The position numbers were made by a program, and so were the translations under genes. DNA of 64,000 bases from CBDDEC01 sp965198045 (GTDB taxonomy: Bacteria > Chloroflexota > Dehalococcoidia > UBA2979): the NCBI GenBank assembly GCA_965198045.1, contig CBDAOL010000010.1, positions 248,001 through 312,000 on the forward strand, in the 5' to 3' direction. The notes under the pieces are model-generated. The model searched no databases. It worked only from the letters and a program-made list of their open reading frames with translations, and was not told the DNA's origin. Positions 52,401-61,360 of this stretch are shown here, in pieces (positions within the stretch are counted from its first letter, which is position 1; each line of letters begins with the position of its first letter).

Positions 52401-52974
52401 GCTGGTCCCCGATCGCCGCGTGCCGCTGGAAGCCATCCGGCAGCACCACCTCGGCCACCGCCGCCTCGGAGTCAGGGAAACGACCCTCGATCAGATCGAC
52501 ATCGCGCTCGAGGTTGCTCAGGACGTAGACAAACGTGCCCCAGGGCTGGCGCACGACCTCGGTCGATCCGAGCGGCACCTCCACCGGCACGCCGGCGAGT
52601 GCCGCTTCCTGCTCCTCGAAACCGACGAACGAGAGGTCGAGGCGCGGCGAGCGCTCCTCGGTCACGAGTTCGGGGGCGATCCAGCCCACGCGCTCATGGC
52701 TGATCGCGTCGATCGCCTTGCGTCGCGATTGGTCGACGCCGTCGTTCAGGCGCAGGCTGTTGACTTCGATGAACGCGACGCGCTCACGTGGCTCGTCGAG
52801 CCCTCGATCGAGGCTGAAGCGCAGGCCGAGGTCCGACATGGCATTGGCGTAGATCGGCGAGGCGGCGAGCAGCGTCGCGGCCACGACGACGCCCACGGCG
52901 GCCACGGCCATGAGGCGCCAGCCAGCGAGCATTCGCCGCAGCGCGAAGCGCCATCCGATGAACAGCTCTCCCAC
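49489..52974 (-). CDS. Large FtsX/MacB-type ABC permease
   Basis: 1,161 residues. An N-terminal membrane helix (RLMAVAAVGVVVAATLLAAS) is followed by a long extracytoplasmic region, a middle cluster of FtsX-like membrane helices around residues 380-500, further helices near 540-640, a second periplasmic part, and a final cluster after residue 1030 (ILVVAFVAVLALTSLGVVVTL, ending LGVGLLVVVVSIGLTTSW). This double FtsX layout fits MacB_PCD/FtsX exporters of lipoproteins, lipids or peptides. The ATPase subunit is not adjacent. Length is at the high end of the family. Confidence 0.87.
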   Translation of the reverse strand: MGELFIGWRFALRRMLAGWRLMAVAAVGVVVAATLLAASPIYANAMSDLGLRFSLDRGLDEPRERVAFIEVNSLRLNDGVDQSRRKAIDAISHERVGWIAPELVTEERSPRLDLSFVGFEEQEAALAGVPVEVPLGSTEVVRQPWGTFVYVLSNLERDVDLIEGRFPDSEAAVAEVVLPDGFQRHAAIGDQLLVHGRAYDDCQRIPPSTDPAVAAQEVPCSPSTQVSTTAVLLVVGFVAPKDLDALRWELFSGSWIAPDVPFLPRLEAEGGFGPPGFGNAIGLTGEGSMPLLTTEGQFFGPVAARLPELTSRHRVGIVPDIDALPLTSVAAAIDDLTLWRDEVGDTLGLTVPARLFFLRELEEFRNAQTFNQIPLLLILLQVVGIVLYYVVLVMALLLERQTEEVGVYRSRGANTMQLVGFNLFEGLALAIPGAIIGPFLAAQAVSALGFTPTFDPITGGAALPTSIAPESFLLAAGGAVLALFAILLPAFIVANRGIVDVKREAARPAGRNLIQRYYLDFAFVGLAGLLLWQLDQRGSVFDPEAVGGWSSDPLLLLSPLVLTIAVAVLVLRFYPPVVRLAVRILLAFRGTAVALGLRRTGRSPGAYARLILLLVMATAIGTFAASYGPTVDQSFDERERYAAGVDARAPLADRIDREAFAGLEAVTNLEVVDGAALAYRGEITTTGGLDVPLLALDPTVGADDLFFRDDFSADTLSRLMADLQPSVSPGGLALPEDAVRIDLAMRGDLLERHLIHARFRDADGKAFSVLFDRGESVGWTVRSEQLPADRFVTPPLTLVGIEIGDRFGFNLRVPGAVFLDEIVVATRGARRVVLEGFEEPLRWSLYPPHGQEDEEFGLTQFGTFEGDSSAIFERAPSGFTLRRVIAPRDASVPLNAIMNGPAMAAFGVAEGQVAFANLNGVLVPLVVRSVADFFPTLEPERGFVVVNIEHLQAIAGAVGFEGFQTPNELWLDFSPTSTMAEQQAALDLLVDRDTSPLLVTTAYAHLEARLEEVGGDPTLQAGGSGILVVAFVAVLALTSLGVVVTLATSMQSRIIEFAVLRAVGSSGRQILRSMLLEWGTVLVIGSAIGVLLGRRVASIMLSFLDVTEQGDRVLPPFIIQTDWARLALGVGLLVVVVSIGLTTSWVSSMRAADARQLRITQ

Positions 52975-53071
52975 GGGCAGGCAGTGTACGCGGGGCCACC
53001 CTCAGCAGGTGTGATCCACCCTCGTCGCTTATCACGCCCTTGATGACAGCGAGCGCCGTCGCTGCCTCCCG

Positions 53072-54004
53072 TCAGGCGTCGGAGACGGTCGCTCCCGTCG
53101 GCCGCGCCCCGCTCGGTGGCTCGAGCCCGGCGAAGAGCGAGCTGCCCGCGCGATCAAACAGCCGGCCGAGGTCCCACGGACCGTCCGAGAACATCTGCCG
53201 CTCCGGCACGATGTCGCTGTAGAGCGTGACCTGGAAGCCCGAGGCGCCGACCACGCGCCCGGAGACGTTTTCCCCCGCCGGCGAGGCGAGGTAGACGACG
53301 ATCGGCGCCACGTTCGCGGGGTCGCGCTCGCTGCCCTCGACGGCCTCGCTCGGCGCGCGCCCGGCGCGCGTGTCGTCGATGCTCGTCAGGCCTCGGTCAG
53401 TCATGCGCGTCGAAGCCCCTGGCGCGATCGCATTCGCCGTGACGTTGTAGCGCGCGAGAGCGTTGGCGCACGACTTCGTGAAGCCGATCAGCCAAGCTTT
53501 CGCCGCCGCGTAGTTCGGCTGGCCGGCCGAACCGTTGATGCCGGCAGTGGAGCTGAAGTTGATCAACCGCCCGTACTCACGCCGCTGGCGCCAGTGGATG
53601 GAGGCGAAGTGGGTCGTGTTGTAGGTGCCCTTCAGGTGCACTCGAATGACGTCGTCCCACTCGTCCTCGGTCATGTTGAAGATCATGCGCTCGCGCAGGA
53701 TGCCTGCGACGTTGACCAGGATGTCGAGACCGGAGCGGTCCAGCGCCTGCCGCACGAGGTCTTCACCCTGTCGGTGGTCGGAGACGTCTGCGTAGTTCGC
53801 CTCGGCGGTGCCGCCCGCCTCGACGATCGAAGCGACAACCTCGTCAGCGGGCGAGGCGTCCGCGCCCTGCCCGTCCACGGAGCCACCGAAGTCGTTGACG
53901 ATGACTGACGCACCCTCGGCGGCCATCAGTTGCGCGATGCCGCGCCCGATGCCGCGTCCGGCGCCGGTGACGACCGCGCTCAGTCCTTCGAGGTGGGTTC
54001 CCAT
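53072..54004 (-). CDS. Short-chain dehydrogenase/reductase
   Basis: 310 residues. The cofactor motif is VVTGAGRGIGRGIAQ, NVAGILRERM stabilises the sheet, and the catalytic Ser-Tyr-Lys are in INFSSTAGINGSAGQPNYAAAKAW. A C-terminal extension of about 50 residues after the usual core (VVGASGFQVTLYSDIVPERQ) is like the fungal/bacterial multifunctional-enzyme-2 hydroxyacyl-CoA dehydrogenases. It probably acts on 3-hydroxyacyl-CoA or a related alcohol. Confidence 0.9.
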   Translation of the reverse strand: MGTHLEGLSAVVTGAGRGIGRGIAQLMAAEGASVIVNDFGGSVDGQGADASPADEVVASIVEAGGTAEANYADVSDHRQGEDLVRQALDRSGLDILVNVAGILRERMIFNMTEDEWDDVIRVHLKGTYNTTHFASIHWRQRREYGRLINFSSTAGINGSAGQPNYAAAKAWLIGFTKSCANALARYNVTANAIAPGASTRMTDRGLTSIDDTRAGRAPSEAVEGSERDPANVAPIVVYLASPAGENVSGRVVGASGFQVTLYSDIVPERQMFSDGPWDLGRLFDRAGSSLFAGLEPPSGARPTGATVSDA

Positions 54005-54106
54005 GTTGCTACGCCCCTATCCGCGCCGCCCACGCGGCTGCTCACCGCGGGCATCGTAGCGGTCGGGGCAAGGCCGGGGCGGGTGGTAGGAGCCGGGCGT
54101 CGAGGG

Positions 54107-54661
54107 CTAGTCGTCGCTCTTGCGCTTGCGCGCGCGCTTCTCCTCGCCGATCTCTCGGCGCAGCTTGCCTTCCTCCTGCGCCACGTCTCGGCTCATCTTG
54201 TCCTGCGCCTCGATGCGGCGACGGCTGCCGGTCTCGCGGTGGCGCTTCAAGCGCTTCTTGAAGGCGCGGTCGTCCTCTTCGATCTGGGCGTCGTTGACGA
54301 CTGAGCCGCGTTCGCGGGACCAGTCGCGCTTGACCTCCTGGCGGTACTCGAAGAACTCGAGCTCCTCGATCGAGGGGGCATCGGCCGGGCGCTTGTTCAC
54401 GAGGTCGGGATGGTTCACGCCAGAGGTGGGGCCGGTAATCGGGCGGGCGACCTCCTGGCCGAGGTGCCAGAAGGTGCCGCGGTCGGGCAAGCGCCGGGGC
54501 AGGCCGTCGCGGAAGATGAAGGCGGCGAATTCGCGCGAGATGATCCGCTTGGAGTCAGCGTCGCACTCCACACAGGGCTGCGCCTCGCTGGCCTGTTTGG
54601 CCGGGCGCAGCAGCTCGAAGACGCCGTTGCAATCGCTGCAGTAGTACTCGTAGAGCGGCAT
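54107..54661 (-). CDS. FmdB-type zinc-ribbon protein
   Basis: 184 residues. The FmdB zinc ribbon has C8-x2-C11 and C30-x2-C33 (MPLYEYYCSDCNGVFELL, CVECDADSKRI). The rest is unusually long and highly charged, ending in a helical Arg/Lys/Glu-rich coiled coil (RKRKSDD). FmdB-like proteins are regulators of unknown mechanism. The extended C terminus is odd for the family. Confidence 0.85.
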   Translation of the reverse strand: MPLYEYYCSDCNGVFELLRPAKQASEAQPCVECDADSKRIISREFAAFIFRDGLPRRLPDRGTFWHLGQEVARPITGPTSGVNHPDLVNKRPADAPSIEELEFFEYRQEVKRDWSRERGSVVNDAQIEEDDRAFKKRLKRHRETGSRRRIEAQDKMSRDVAQEEGKLRREIGEEKRARKRKSDD

Positions 54662-55227
54662 GCGCTCCTCCTGGTCGTGTCGTTCCCTCTGGCTGGCCGT
54701 CTGTGTGGCCGTCTGTGTGGTGCGTGGCGTCGAGGCTACCTCGATCGCGCCCGCAAGCGCTCTCTAGCGTAGCCGAATCACCACCAGTCCGGCGCGCGCT
54801 GGGACTTCGAGCGGGCCGGATGGCCGATCCGCCCTGTTATGCTGCGGCGCGCCGCCGCCGCTCCCCAGCGGCTCCAGAGTCCGAACGCACGGCGGTCGCA
54901 GCAATCGGAGCGAGCCTCTGCGCGTCGCACTCCTCACCTATCGCGGCAACCCCTATTCGGGAGGCCAGGGCGTCTACGTGCGCTACCTCGCCCGAGGGTT
55001 GCGTGACCTCGGACACGAGGTGACGGTGCTGTCCGGACCGCCGTATCCGGACCTCGACGAGGGCATCCGGCTCGCCGAGCTGCCCAGCCTCGACATCTAC
55101 AGCACGTTCCCACCCGGCCAGGGCGCCTGGCGTCGCATCCGACGCCCGATCGACTTCTACGAGTTCGGCGCCGCGATGCTCGGGTTCTTCCCCGAGCCGA
55201 TGTCGTTCAGCGCCCGCGCCTACCGCT

Positions 55228-56799
55228 GAGGCTGTCGCATGGAGTGGCGTGGGCGGAGCGCCACGAGGGCCAAGAGGTCAGCCGGTCGGTTGTCGGGGCG
55301 GAGTAGCCGCCTCTCACAGGGCAGCGGCGCTACGCGGCCGCCACGGCGGCAGACCAGCCTCTTTGCCGGGGGTTGCCGTTCGCTGGCCAGGAGGACGGCC
55401 GCGCCCGGCGATAGAGCTTCTTGAGGTTGTGGGTGGCGGCGATCAGCTTCCATTCGCTGGCGCACGAGGCGATCCCGCGCCGCATGAACCGGCGGATGCC
55501 GCGGTTCTCCTTGACGTCGCCGAAGACGGGTTCGATCATCCAGCGCCGCTGCTCGTAGAGACGCCGGCCACGCTGCGTCGCCAGCTTGCGATCCATCCGT
55601 TCACGGACGGAGAGCCCGGCAGGGATGCGCCCGCGCGGCGGTGCCGCGCCGACGCGCCGGTTGCGGTCGCTGCGGGTCGCGAGCAGCAGCTCCGGACCTG
55701 CGCTCCCCGCCTGCCGCACGTTCGCCTCGGAGTAGTAGCCGGCATCAGCCAGCAGCACGCGCGCCGGCCCGCAGTGTGCGGCCTGCAGGTTGCGGTGCAT
55801 CACCTCGATCATCGGTTGCAGCTCGTGCATGTCGGTCGCCTGTCGGCTCACCTCAGCCGCGACGATGATCTGGTCGCGGGTCGTCACCGCCTGCACGTTG
55901 TAGCCTTGGAAGTAGCCGTGATAGTCGCGCACCACGCGGCTGTCCGGGTCGGTGACGTTCACCTTCGCACCCTGCTCGGGCTGCGGCGGCTTCGGGCGGC
56001 GCCCGCGCTGGTCCTTCTCCGCGCGGCTCCTGAGGCGTTGCTCGTAGTCCTCCTGCCGCTCCCGCTCTCGGGCCGCCAGTCGCTCCCGCGCCTCGTGCAA
56101 CCGCTGCAGGCCGCTCCTCGCGGTCCCTGAATCCCGGAGGCAACTCGTCGCCCCGCGCGTCGCCGAAGCGCGCGTTCTCCTCGGCGTCCACCCGCTCCGC
56201 TTCGTCGAGGATGCGCCGCACCTCGGCCTCCAGGTCCGCATCCGTGCGGTTGCGCTCACGGCTGGCGTTGGCGTGCAGCTTGGTCCCGTCGAGCGCGACC
56301 ACCCCGACCCGCACCAGACCAGCCTCGGCGCACAGCCTGAGCACCTCGGCGAACAGTCCCGAGAGCGCCTCCTCGTGCTGCTGGCGGAAACGGCAGATCG
56401 TCGCGTGGTCGGGGTGCTGGTTCGCGGTCAGCACCCGGAGGGCGATGTCCTCCCGGCAGCGCCGTTCGATCTGGCGGCTCGAGCGCTCGCCCTCGCAGTA
56501 GGCGTAGAGCACGAGCGCGACCATCATCGACGGCTCGTACGCCTTCCGCCCCCAACCGTCCTCGCGGTAGCGCTCGTAGAACGCGGTGAGGTCCAACTGG
56601 CTGACCGCATCGAGCACGAACCACGCGAGGTGGTCCCCGGGCAGCCAGTCGCGGAGGCTGGCGGGCATCAGGTATTGCTGGTCACGGTCGCACGGCAAGA
56701 AACGCTGGGTCACGGCGGCACCTCGGAATCACTCCGCCCCCGCCGCCATGCTCATCGTATAGCGATGTCCCCCTCTTCGTGGGTTTGTGCGACAGCCTC
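55228..56799 (-). mobile_element. IS1182-family insertion, copy B
   Basis: 1,572 bp with the same GAGGCTGTCGCA inverted ends as copy A. Target duplication CGCT lies at 55224-55227 and 56800-56803. It is one base longer than copy A because of an inserted G within the transposase. Confidence 0.9.
55330..56713 (-). pseudogene. IS1182 transposase, frameshifted by one base
   Basis: The first part (55853-56713) and last part (55330-56259) together give the same protein as copy A. An extra G in GAGGAGCGGCCTGCAG near 56112 (copy A has GAGGAGCGCCTGCAG) shifts the frame in the charged middle region. The DDE motifs lie on both sides of the break, so this copy cannot make a full enzyme. It could still be mobilised in trans. 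Confidence 0.88.
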
Positions 56800-57712
56800 C
56801 GCTACTTGCGCGCGCGCCAGGACGAGTTCGATGTCGTCCATGACAACCAGTCGCTGGCCTACGGCCTGCTCGGTGTGCAGCGCCTCGGACTGCCCGTGGT
56901 CTCCACCGTCCACCATCCGATCCAGATCGATCGCGACTATGCCCTCGCCGCCGCCACGTCGAGGCGCGAGCGGCTCGACCTGCGGCGCTGGTACGCGTTC
57001 CTCAACATGCAGGGCGCCGTGGCGCGCCGCCTCCCGCGCGTGATCACGGTGTCAGAGTCCTCGAAGACGGAGACGGCGAAGGCGTTCCACGTCCCGCTCG
57101 ACCAGATGCGGGTCGTCTACAACGGTGTCGATGTCGACCGGTTCACCGCGGCGGAGGGCACGAGGCGCGAGCCGGGCCGGTGCTCGTGGTGAACAGCGCC
57201 GACCAGGAGATCAAGGGGCTGCGCCAGCTCTACGACGTGCTCGAGCAGCTGGTCGCCCGCCGCCCGGCGGACATCCGCATCGTCGGCCGCCCGAAGGACC
57301 CCGTCGCCACAGGGCGCGATCTGGAGCGCCGAGGCCTCGCCGGGTCGGTGCAGTTCCTCGGCCAGCTCTCCCACGAGGACCTCGTGACGGCCTACGCCTC
57401 CTCCAGCGTGGCCGTGGTGCCTTCGCTCTACGAGGGCTTCGGACTGCCGGCCGCCGAGGCGCTCTCGTGTGGCGTTCCAGTGGTGGCTTTCGAGGCCGGC
57501 GCGCTGCCTGAGGTGCTCGGCCCCGACCGCACGACCGGTCGCGTGGTGCCCGCCTACGACACCACCGCCATGGCCGACGCCGTCGCCGGACTGCTCGACG
57601 ACCCCTCGTGCGCGCTGCGCATGGGGATCGCCGGCCGCCAGCGCGTCGTCGAGCGCTTCAGCTGGGAGCGCGCCGCCGCCGAGACCGTCGAGGTCTATCG
57701 GGAGGCCGGCGC

Positions 57713-58456
57713 ATGCTGACCGCGAACTATGACCGCCTGGGCGTGCGCCCCCGCGAACGGGTGCTGGACATCGGCTGCGGCGAGGGCCGGCACAGCTTCG
57801 AGGCCCTGCGCCGGGGCGCGGAGGTCGTCGCGCTCGACATCGATCGCGAGGCTGTCGCTGAGACGCGAGCGATCGCCTCGACGATGACCGGCACCGGCGA
57901 GGCGACCACGCCGTGGGTCGCCATCTGTGGCGACGCCAACCGCCTCCCGTTCCCCGACGCGTCGTTCGACCGCGTGATCTGCGCGGAGACGCTGGAGCAC
58001 CTGCCGACAGACGGCATCGCAATCGAGGAGCTGGCGCGCGTGCTGCGACCCAGTGGACGCCTCGTCGTCACCGTGCCTCGACGCTGGCCTGAGCGCATCT
58101 GCTGGGCGATCTCCCGCGAGTACCACGAGGTCGCAGGTGGCCACGTCCGCATCTACCGCGCCTCCGAGCTGGCGGACCGCATCGCCTCGACCGGCCTGTC
58201 GGCTACCGGGCGGCACCACGCACATGCGCTGCACAGCCCGTACTGATGGATCCGCGCCGCCTTCGGCGCGCCCGAGGAGTCGCGCCTGGCGCGCTGGTAC
58301 GAGCGGATGCTGGTCTGGGACCTGATGAACGGACCGACCATCCTCGGCAGCATCGAACGCGCGCTCGATCCGCTGCTGGGCAAGAGCGTGGCGCTCTACT
58401 TCGATCGACCGGCCGAGGCGGCGGCGAGCGTCGACCTGGCGTCAGCGGCGGGTTAG
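57713..58456 (+). pseudogene. SAM-dependent methyltransferase with an in-frame TGA
   Basis: ATG at 57713 overlaps the glycosyltransferase stop. The class I motif I is VLDIGCGEGRHSFEAL, motif II VVALDIDREA, and motif IV DRVICAETLEHL. At 58244-58246, after HAHALHSPY, a TGA replaces what should be a Trp codon (TAC-TGA-TGG, expected Tyr-Trp-Trp). The same frame then stays open for 69 more codons (WIRAAFGAPEESRLARWYER...) to TAG 58456. The protein is cut at 177 of 247 residues. A Sec reading is unlikely because the CUAEP-like context is missing. Confidence 0.75.
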
Positions 58457-58460
58457 GACG

Positions 58461-59480
58461 ATGCGCGTAAACGCGACCATCGAGCAGCGCGTCACCGCCG
58501 CCGCGGCGTTCATCGACGCCCACCAGCGCGACGATGGCGCCATCGAGGCCTCACCGGGCCGCCTCGACGTCTGGAACCACGTCGAGAGCGCGATGGCCCT
58601 CGATGTCGGTGGCGAGCATGCCGCGGCGCGCGATGCCTACCAGTGGATCGCCGAGGTGCAGCACGACGACGGCGGCGTCTGGGCGGAATACCGTGCCGGC
58701 GACCCGAGCGACCTCACCCGTGACGTCAACCACGCGACCTACCTCGCGGTCGGCGCGTGGCACCACACGCTGCTCGACGAGGACCGGCCCTGGCTGCGTG
58801 CGATCTGGCCGACGCTTGAGCGGGCGATGGAGTTCGCCCTGGCGCTACAGGCCGAGGACGGCGCGATCCACTGGGCGCGCGACGAGGAGGGCACGCCGTG
58901 GCGCGACTCGCTGGTGGCCGGCGCGTCGAGCGTGCGCGCCTCGCTGGTCTGCGCCGAACGCATCGCCCGCCTCCTCGACGAACGCACCGCCGAGGAGCGC
59001 TGGGGCGCCAGTCGCCGCGCCCTGGAGGCCGCGTTCCACCGGCTCGAACCCGACTGGGGCACGCAGCTCTTCGCGCCGACCGAGCGCTACGCGATGCGCT
59101 GGTACTACCCGGTACTGTGCGGGCTCGTCAGCAACGAAGCGGCGGCGGTCCGCCTCGACTCAGGCCACGAGCGTTTCGTCCGGCACTACGCCGGCTGCCG
59201 CTGTGTCGACGACCAGCCGTGGGTCACCATCGCCGAGAGCAGCGAACTGGCGATCGCCCTCGACGCCGCCGGGCGACGCGAGGCGGCGCGCGAGCTGCTC
59301 GGGTGGCAGCTCACCTGGCAGGATCCGGACGGCGGCTTCCGCATGGGCACCGTGCCGGACTACGGCGCCTGGCCCGACGAGCGGCCGAGCTGGACTGCAG
59401 CGGCTGTCGTGCTCGCCGCCGGCGCGCTCTACGACCTCACGCCGGCCGCCGGGCTCTTCCGCTCGCTCCACGAGGCGTAG
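58461..59480 (+). CDS. Alpha/alpha-toroid protein, prenyltransferase/cyclase-like
   Basis: 339 residues. Repeated helical motifs with Q-W/D-x-x-D/G-G turns (EVQHDDGGVWAEY, ALQAEDGAIHWARDEEG, TWQDPDGGFRMGTV) mark an (alpha/alpha)6 toroid as in prenyltransferases and terpene cyclases, often annotated as phenyltransferase-domain protein. The start is four bases after the methyltransferase frame. Metal-binding residues of prenyltransferases are not obvious, so enzymatic function is uncertain. Confidence 0.7.
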   Translation: MRVNATIEQRVTAAAAFIDAHQRDDGAIEASPGRLDVWNHVESAMALDVGGEHAAARDAYQWIAEVQHDDGGVWAEYRAGDPSDLTRDVNHATYLAVGAWHHTLLDEDRPWLRAIWPTLERAMEFALALQAEDGAIHWARDEEGTPWRDSLVAGASSVRASLVCAERIARLLDERTAEERWGASRRALEAAFHRLEPDWGTQLFAPTERYAMRWYYPVLCGLVSNEAAAVRLDSGHERFVRHYAGCRCVDDQPWVTIAESSELAIALDAAGRREAARELLGWQLTWQDPDGGFRMGTVPDYGAWPDERPSWTAAAVVLAAGALYDLTPAAGLFRSLHEA

Positions 59481-59485
59481 CGCCG

Positions 59486-60136
59486 ATGGATGCTGAGCGG
59501 CTCCGCGTCGCCCGCGATGCGATCGGCTTCATGCCCGACGACGAGGGCCAGGTGTTGCACGAGCTGGCGCTGGCTGCCGCCTCGGTTGGCCCGCTGCTCG
59601 AGATCGGCAGCTATGCGGGCAAGTCTGCGGTCTACCTGGGCGCGGCGGCCGAGGAGCGCGGCACGGTGCTGTTCACGATCGACCACCATCGCGGGTCAGA
59701 GGAGCATCAGCCCGGCTGGGCGTACCGCGACGAACGCCTCGTCGACGCCTCGACGGAGCGTTACAACACGCTGCCCGCGTTCCAGCGCACGATCGAGGCG
59801 GCCGGCCTCGAGGAGTCGGTGATCGCCATCGTGGCGCGAGCCGAACTCGTCGCCGAGTACTGGCACACCCCGCTCGGTCTCGTCTTCATCGACGGCAGCC
59901 ACACCGACGAGAGCGCACAACGTGACTACGCGGGGTGGGCGCAGCACGTCGCCGCCCCGGGAGGCGATCGAGCGGGCGGCCTGCTGGTGATCCACGACGT
60001 CTTCGAGGACCCCTCGCAGGGTGGCCAGGCGCCGTTCCGAATCTACCAGCGGGCGGTCGAGAGCGGCGTCTTCGAGCTCGATCGATCCGAGGGTTCGCTG
60101 CGGGCGCTGAGACGCACGAGCGACGGCACGCCGTAG
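59486..60136 (+). CDS. Class I SAM-dependent methyltransferase (Methyltransf_24-like)
   Basis: 216 residues. Motif I reads GPLLEIGSYAGKSAVYLGAA, then TIDHHRGSEEHQPGW, and LGLVFIDGSHTDESAQRDY with the family Asp-Gly-x-His motif. These features fit small-molecule or O-methyltransferases grouped with cephalosporin hydroxylase-like proteins. It starts five bases after the toroid gene and ends 25 bases before the next, so the cluster is an operon. Confidence 0.82.
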   Translation: MDAERLRVARDAIGFMPDDEGQVLHELALAAASVGPLLEIGSYAGKSAVYLGAAAEERGTVLFTIDHHRGSEEHQPGWAYRDERLVDASTERYNTLPAFQRTIEAAGLEESVIAIVARAELVAEYWHTPLGLVFIDGSHTDESAQRDYAGWAQHVAAPGGDRAGGLLVIHDVFEDPSQGGQAPFRIYQRAVESGVFELDRSEGSLRALRRTSDGTP

Positions 60137-60161
60137 CGCCGAACTGGCCAGAGCGCGCCCC

Positions 60162-60440
60162 ATGGTCGATGATCAGAGCAGCGACCACGCGCAGCGCTCG
60201 GAGGCCTGGATGCCGTACTACGTCACCGGCGGCGCCTACACCGACACCACCTTCACCGACTTCGTCGAACCGGACCCCGTCGAGGGTCCGTTCGAGCACT
60301 ACGCCGACGCCTACCTCGCCTGGCGCAGCAAGTCGATGGCGCACGTCGACGACGCCTTCTGGCGCTACGAGATCGTCGAGGCGGATGCGAGGGCCAGTAG
60401 CAGTCAGACATCGGAGGGCGGATCCGCCGCAGCCTCGTAG
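60162..60440 (+). CDS. Hypothetical protein, 92 residues
   Basis: Aromatic- and acid-rich (PYYVTGGAYTDTTFTDFVEP, HYADAYLAWRSKSMAHVDDAFW). It has no membrane segment. It follows the methyltransferase closely and may belong to the same cluster. No family is recognised. Confidence 0.55.
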   Translation: MVDDQSSDHAQRSEAWMPYYVTGGAYTDTTFTDFVEPDPVEGPFEHYADAYLAWRSKSMAHVDDAFWRYEIVEADARASSSQTSEGGSAAAS

Positions 60441-60515
60441 CAGCTGTTGCGGCCTCTACGCCTCGCCCGCAGGGATGCCGCGCGGTAGGATGCGGCCGCG
60501 AGGAGGGCGCAGCCC

Positions 60516-60758
60516 ATGGGCATGGTTCCACACGCGACGAAGCAGGACTTCAACGAGGCGTTGAAGGGCTTCCACTACCCGATCTCGCGAGCGGCCATCC
60601 TCAACATGGGCCGCGACAAGGGTGGTGTCGACCGCGAAGTTGCACGCGTGCTGGCGGTCCTCCCGGACCGGCGGTACAACGCGGAGCACGAGATCGTCGA
60701 GGCGATCCGCGCGATCTACGTTGGCAATGGCGTCGACGAAGACGACCTGCCGATCTAA
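60516..60758 (+). CDS. DUF2795-like protein
   Basis: 80 residues. The pattern NEALKGFHYPISRAAILNMG, VARVLAVLPDRRYNAEHEIV fits the DUF2795 domain (L-x-G-x-x-Y-P, L-P-D-x-x-Y). Such small proteins are widespread in Actinobacteria and Chloroflexi and have no known activity. GGAGGGCGCAGCCC precedes the ATG. Confidence 0.7.
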   Translation: MGMVPHATKQDFNEALKGFHYPISRAAILNMGRDKGGVDREVARVLAVLPDRRYNAEHEIVEAIRAIYVGNGVDEDDLPI

Positions 60759-60773
60759 CGGCCTCGGCGGGAG

Positions 60774-61274
60774 CTACTCGCCGGCGATGCTCACCAGCTC
60801 GATTTCAAACGTCAGCGCTTCCCCGGCAAGTGGGTGGTTGGCGTCGACCCTCACCTCGGTCTCGGTCACCTCGATCACTACGGCTCGACTGTTGCCGAGC
60901 ATGACCTCCTGACCGACGGCCACGTTGTCGGGCGCCTGATCTCTCGGCACCGTGACGACCAGATCCTCGCGTGACACGCCGTACGCCTCCGCCGGCTCGA
61001 TGCGCACGGTCACCGACTCGCCCACGGCGAGCCCGCGCACGGCGGCGTCGAAGCCGTCGATCACCCCGCCCGCGCCGACCTGGAAGGGGAGTGGGTCGCG
61101 ACCGATCGAGGAGTCGAACTGCTCGCCGTTGTCGAGGGTACCGGTGTAGTGGACGCTAACCTGGTCGCCGTCTTCAGCCACGCGCTCGTTTCCTCCGCCG
61201 CACGCCGCCAACAGGACGATGGACAGCGCCAGCATGGCGACGACGCCGGCGCGGGATCGGACCGTAGTTTGCAT
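60774..61274 (-). CDS. FKBP-type peptidyl-prolyl isomerase lipoprotein
   Basis: 166 residues from ATG at 61274. The signal peptide ends with the lipobox LLAACG, so the protein is lipid-anchored outside. The FKBP domain shows VSVHYTGTLDNGEQFDSSIG and PLPFQVGAGGVIDGFDAAVRG, and then an IF-insert-like segment (PAEAYGVSREDLVVTVPRDQ) as in SlyD. It is therefore a SlyD-like chaperone-isomerase on the cell surface. Confidence 0.87.
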   Translation of the reverse strand: MQTTVRSRAGVVAMLALSIVLLAACGGGNERVAEDGDQVSVHYTGTLDNGEQFDSSIGRDPLPFQVGAGGVIDGFDAAVRGLAVGESVTVRIEPAEAYGVSREDLVVTVPRDQAPDNVAVGQEVMLGNSRAVVIEVTETEVRVDANHPLAGEALTFEIELVSIAGE

Positions 61275-61360
61275 GCGCCCGACCGTATCACGCGGCCTCG
61301 CTACGCCCAGCGAGCGGTCCATCCGTGACGAGGAGCCGCGCCCGGCGTAGGCTCGCCGAC

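Larger units (their letters stand above)
54918..57719 (+). pseudogene. GT4 glycosyltransferase, disrupted by IS1182 copy B and a frameshift
   Basis: The N-terminal part (54918-55227) reads RVALLTYRGNPYSGGQGVYV, the usual start of GT4 enzymes. No ATG/GTG/TTG is in phase before it; CTG at 54918 with GGAG upstream is the best candidate. IS1182 copy B splits the gene with target CGCT; joining the sides gives YRYLRARQDEFDVVHDNQ. Another break near 57178 (one base missing before VLVVNSADQEIKG) precedes the C-terminal sugar-nucleotide domain with SLYEGFGLPAAEALSCGVP (Glu-x7-Glu motif). The gene is inactive as read. It heads a small cluster with methyltransferases. Confidence 0.82.
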
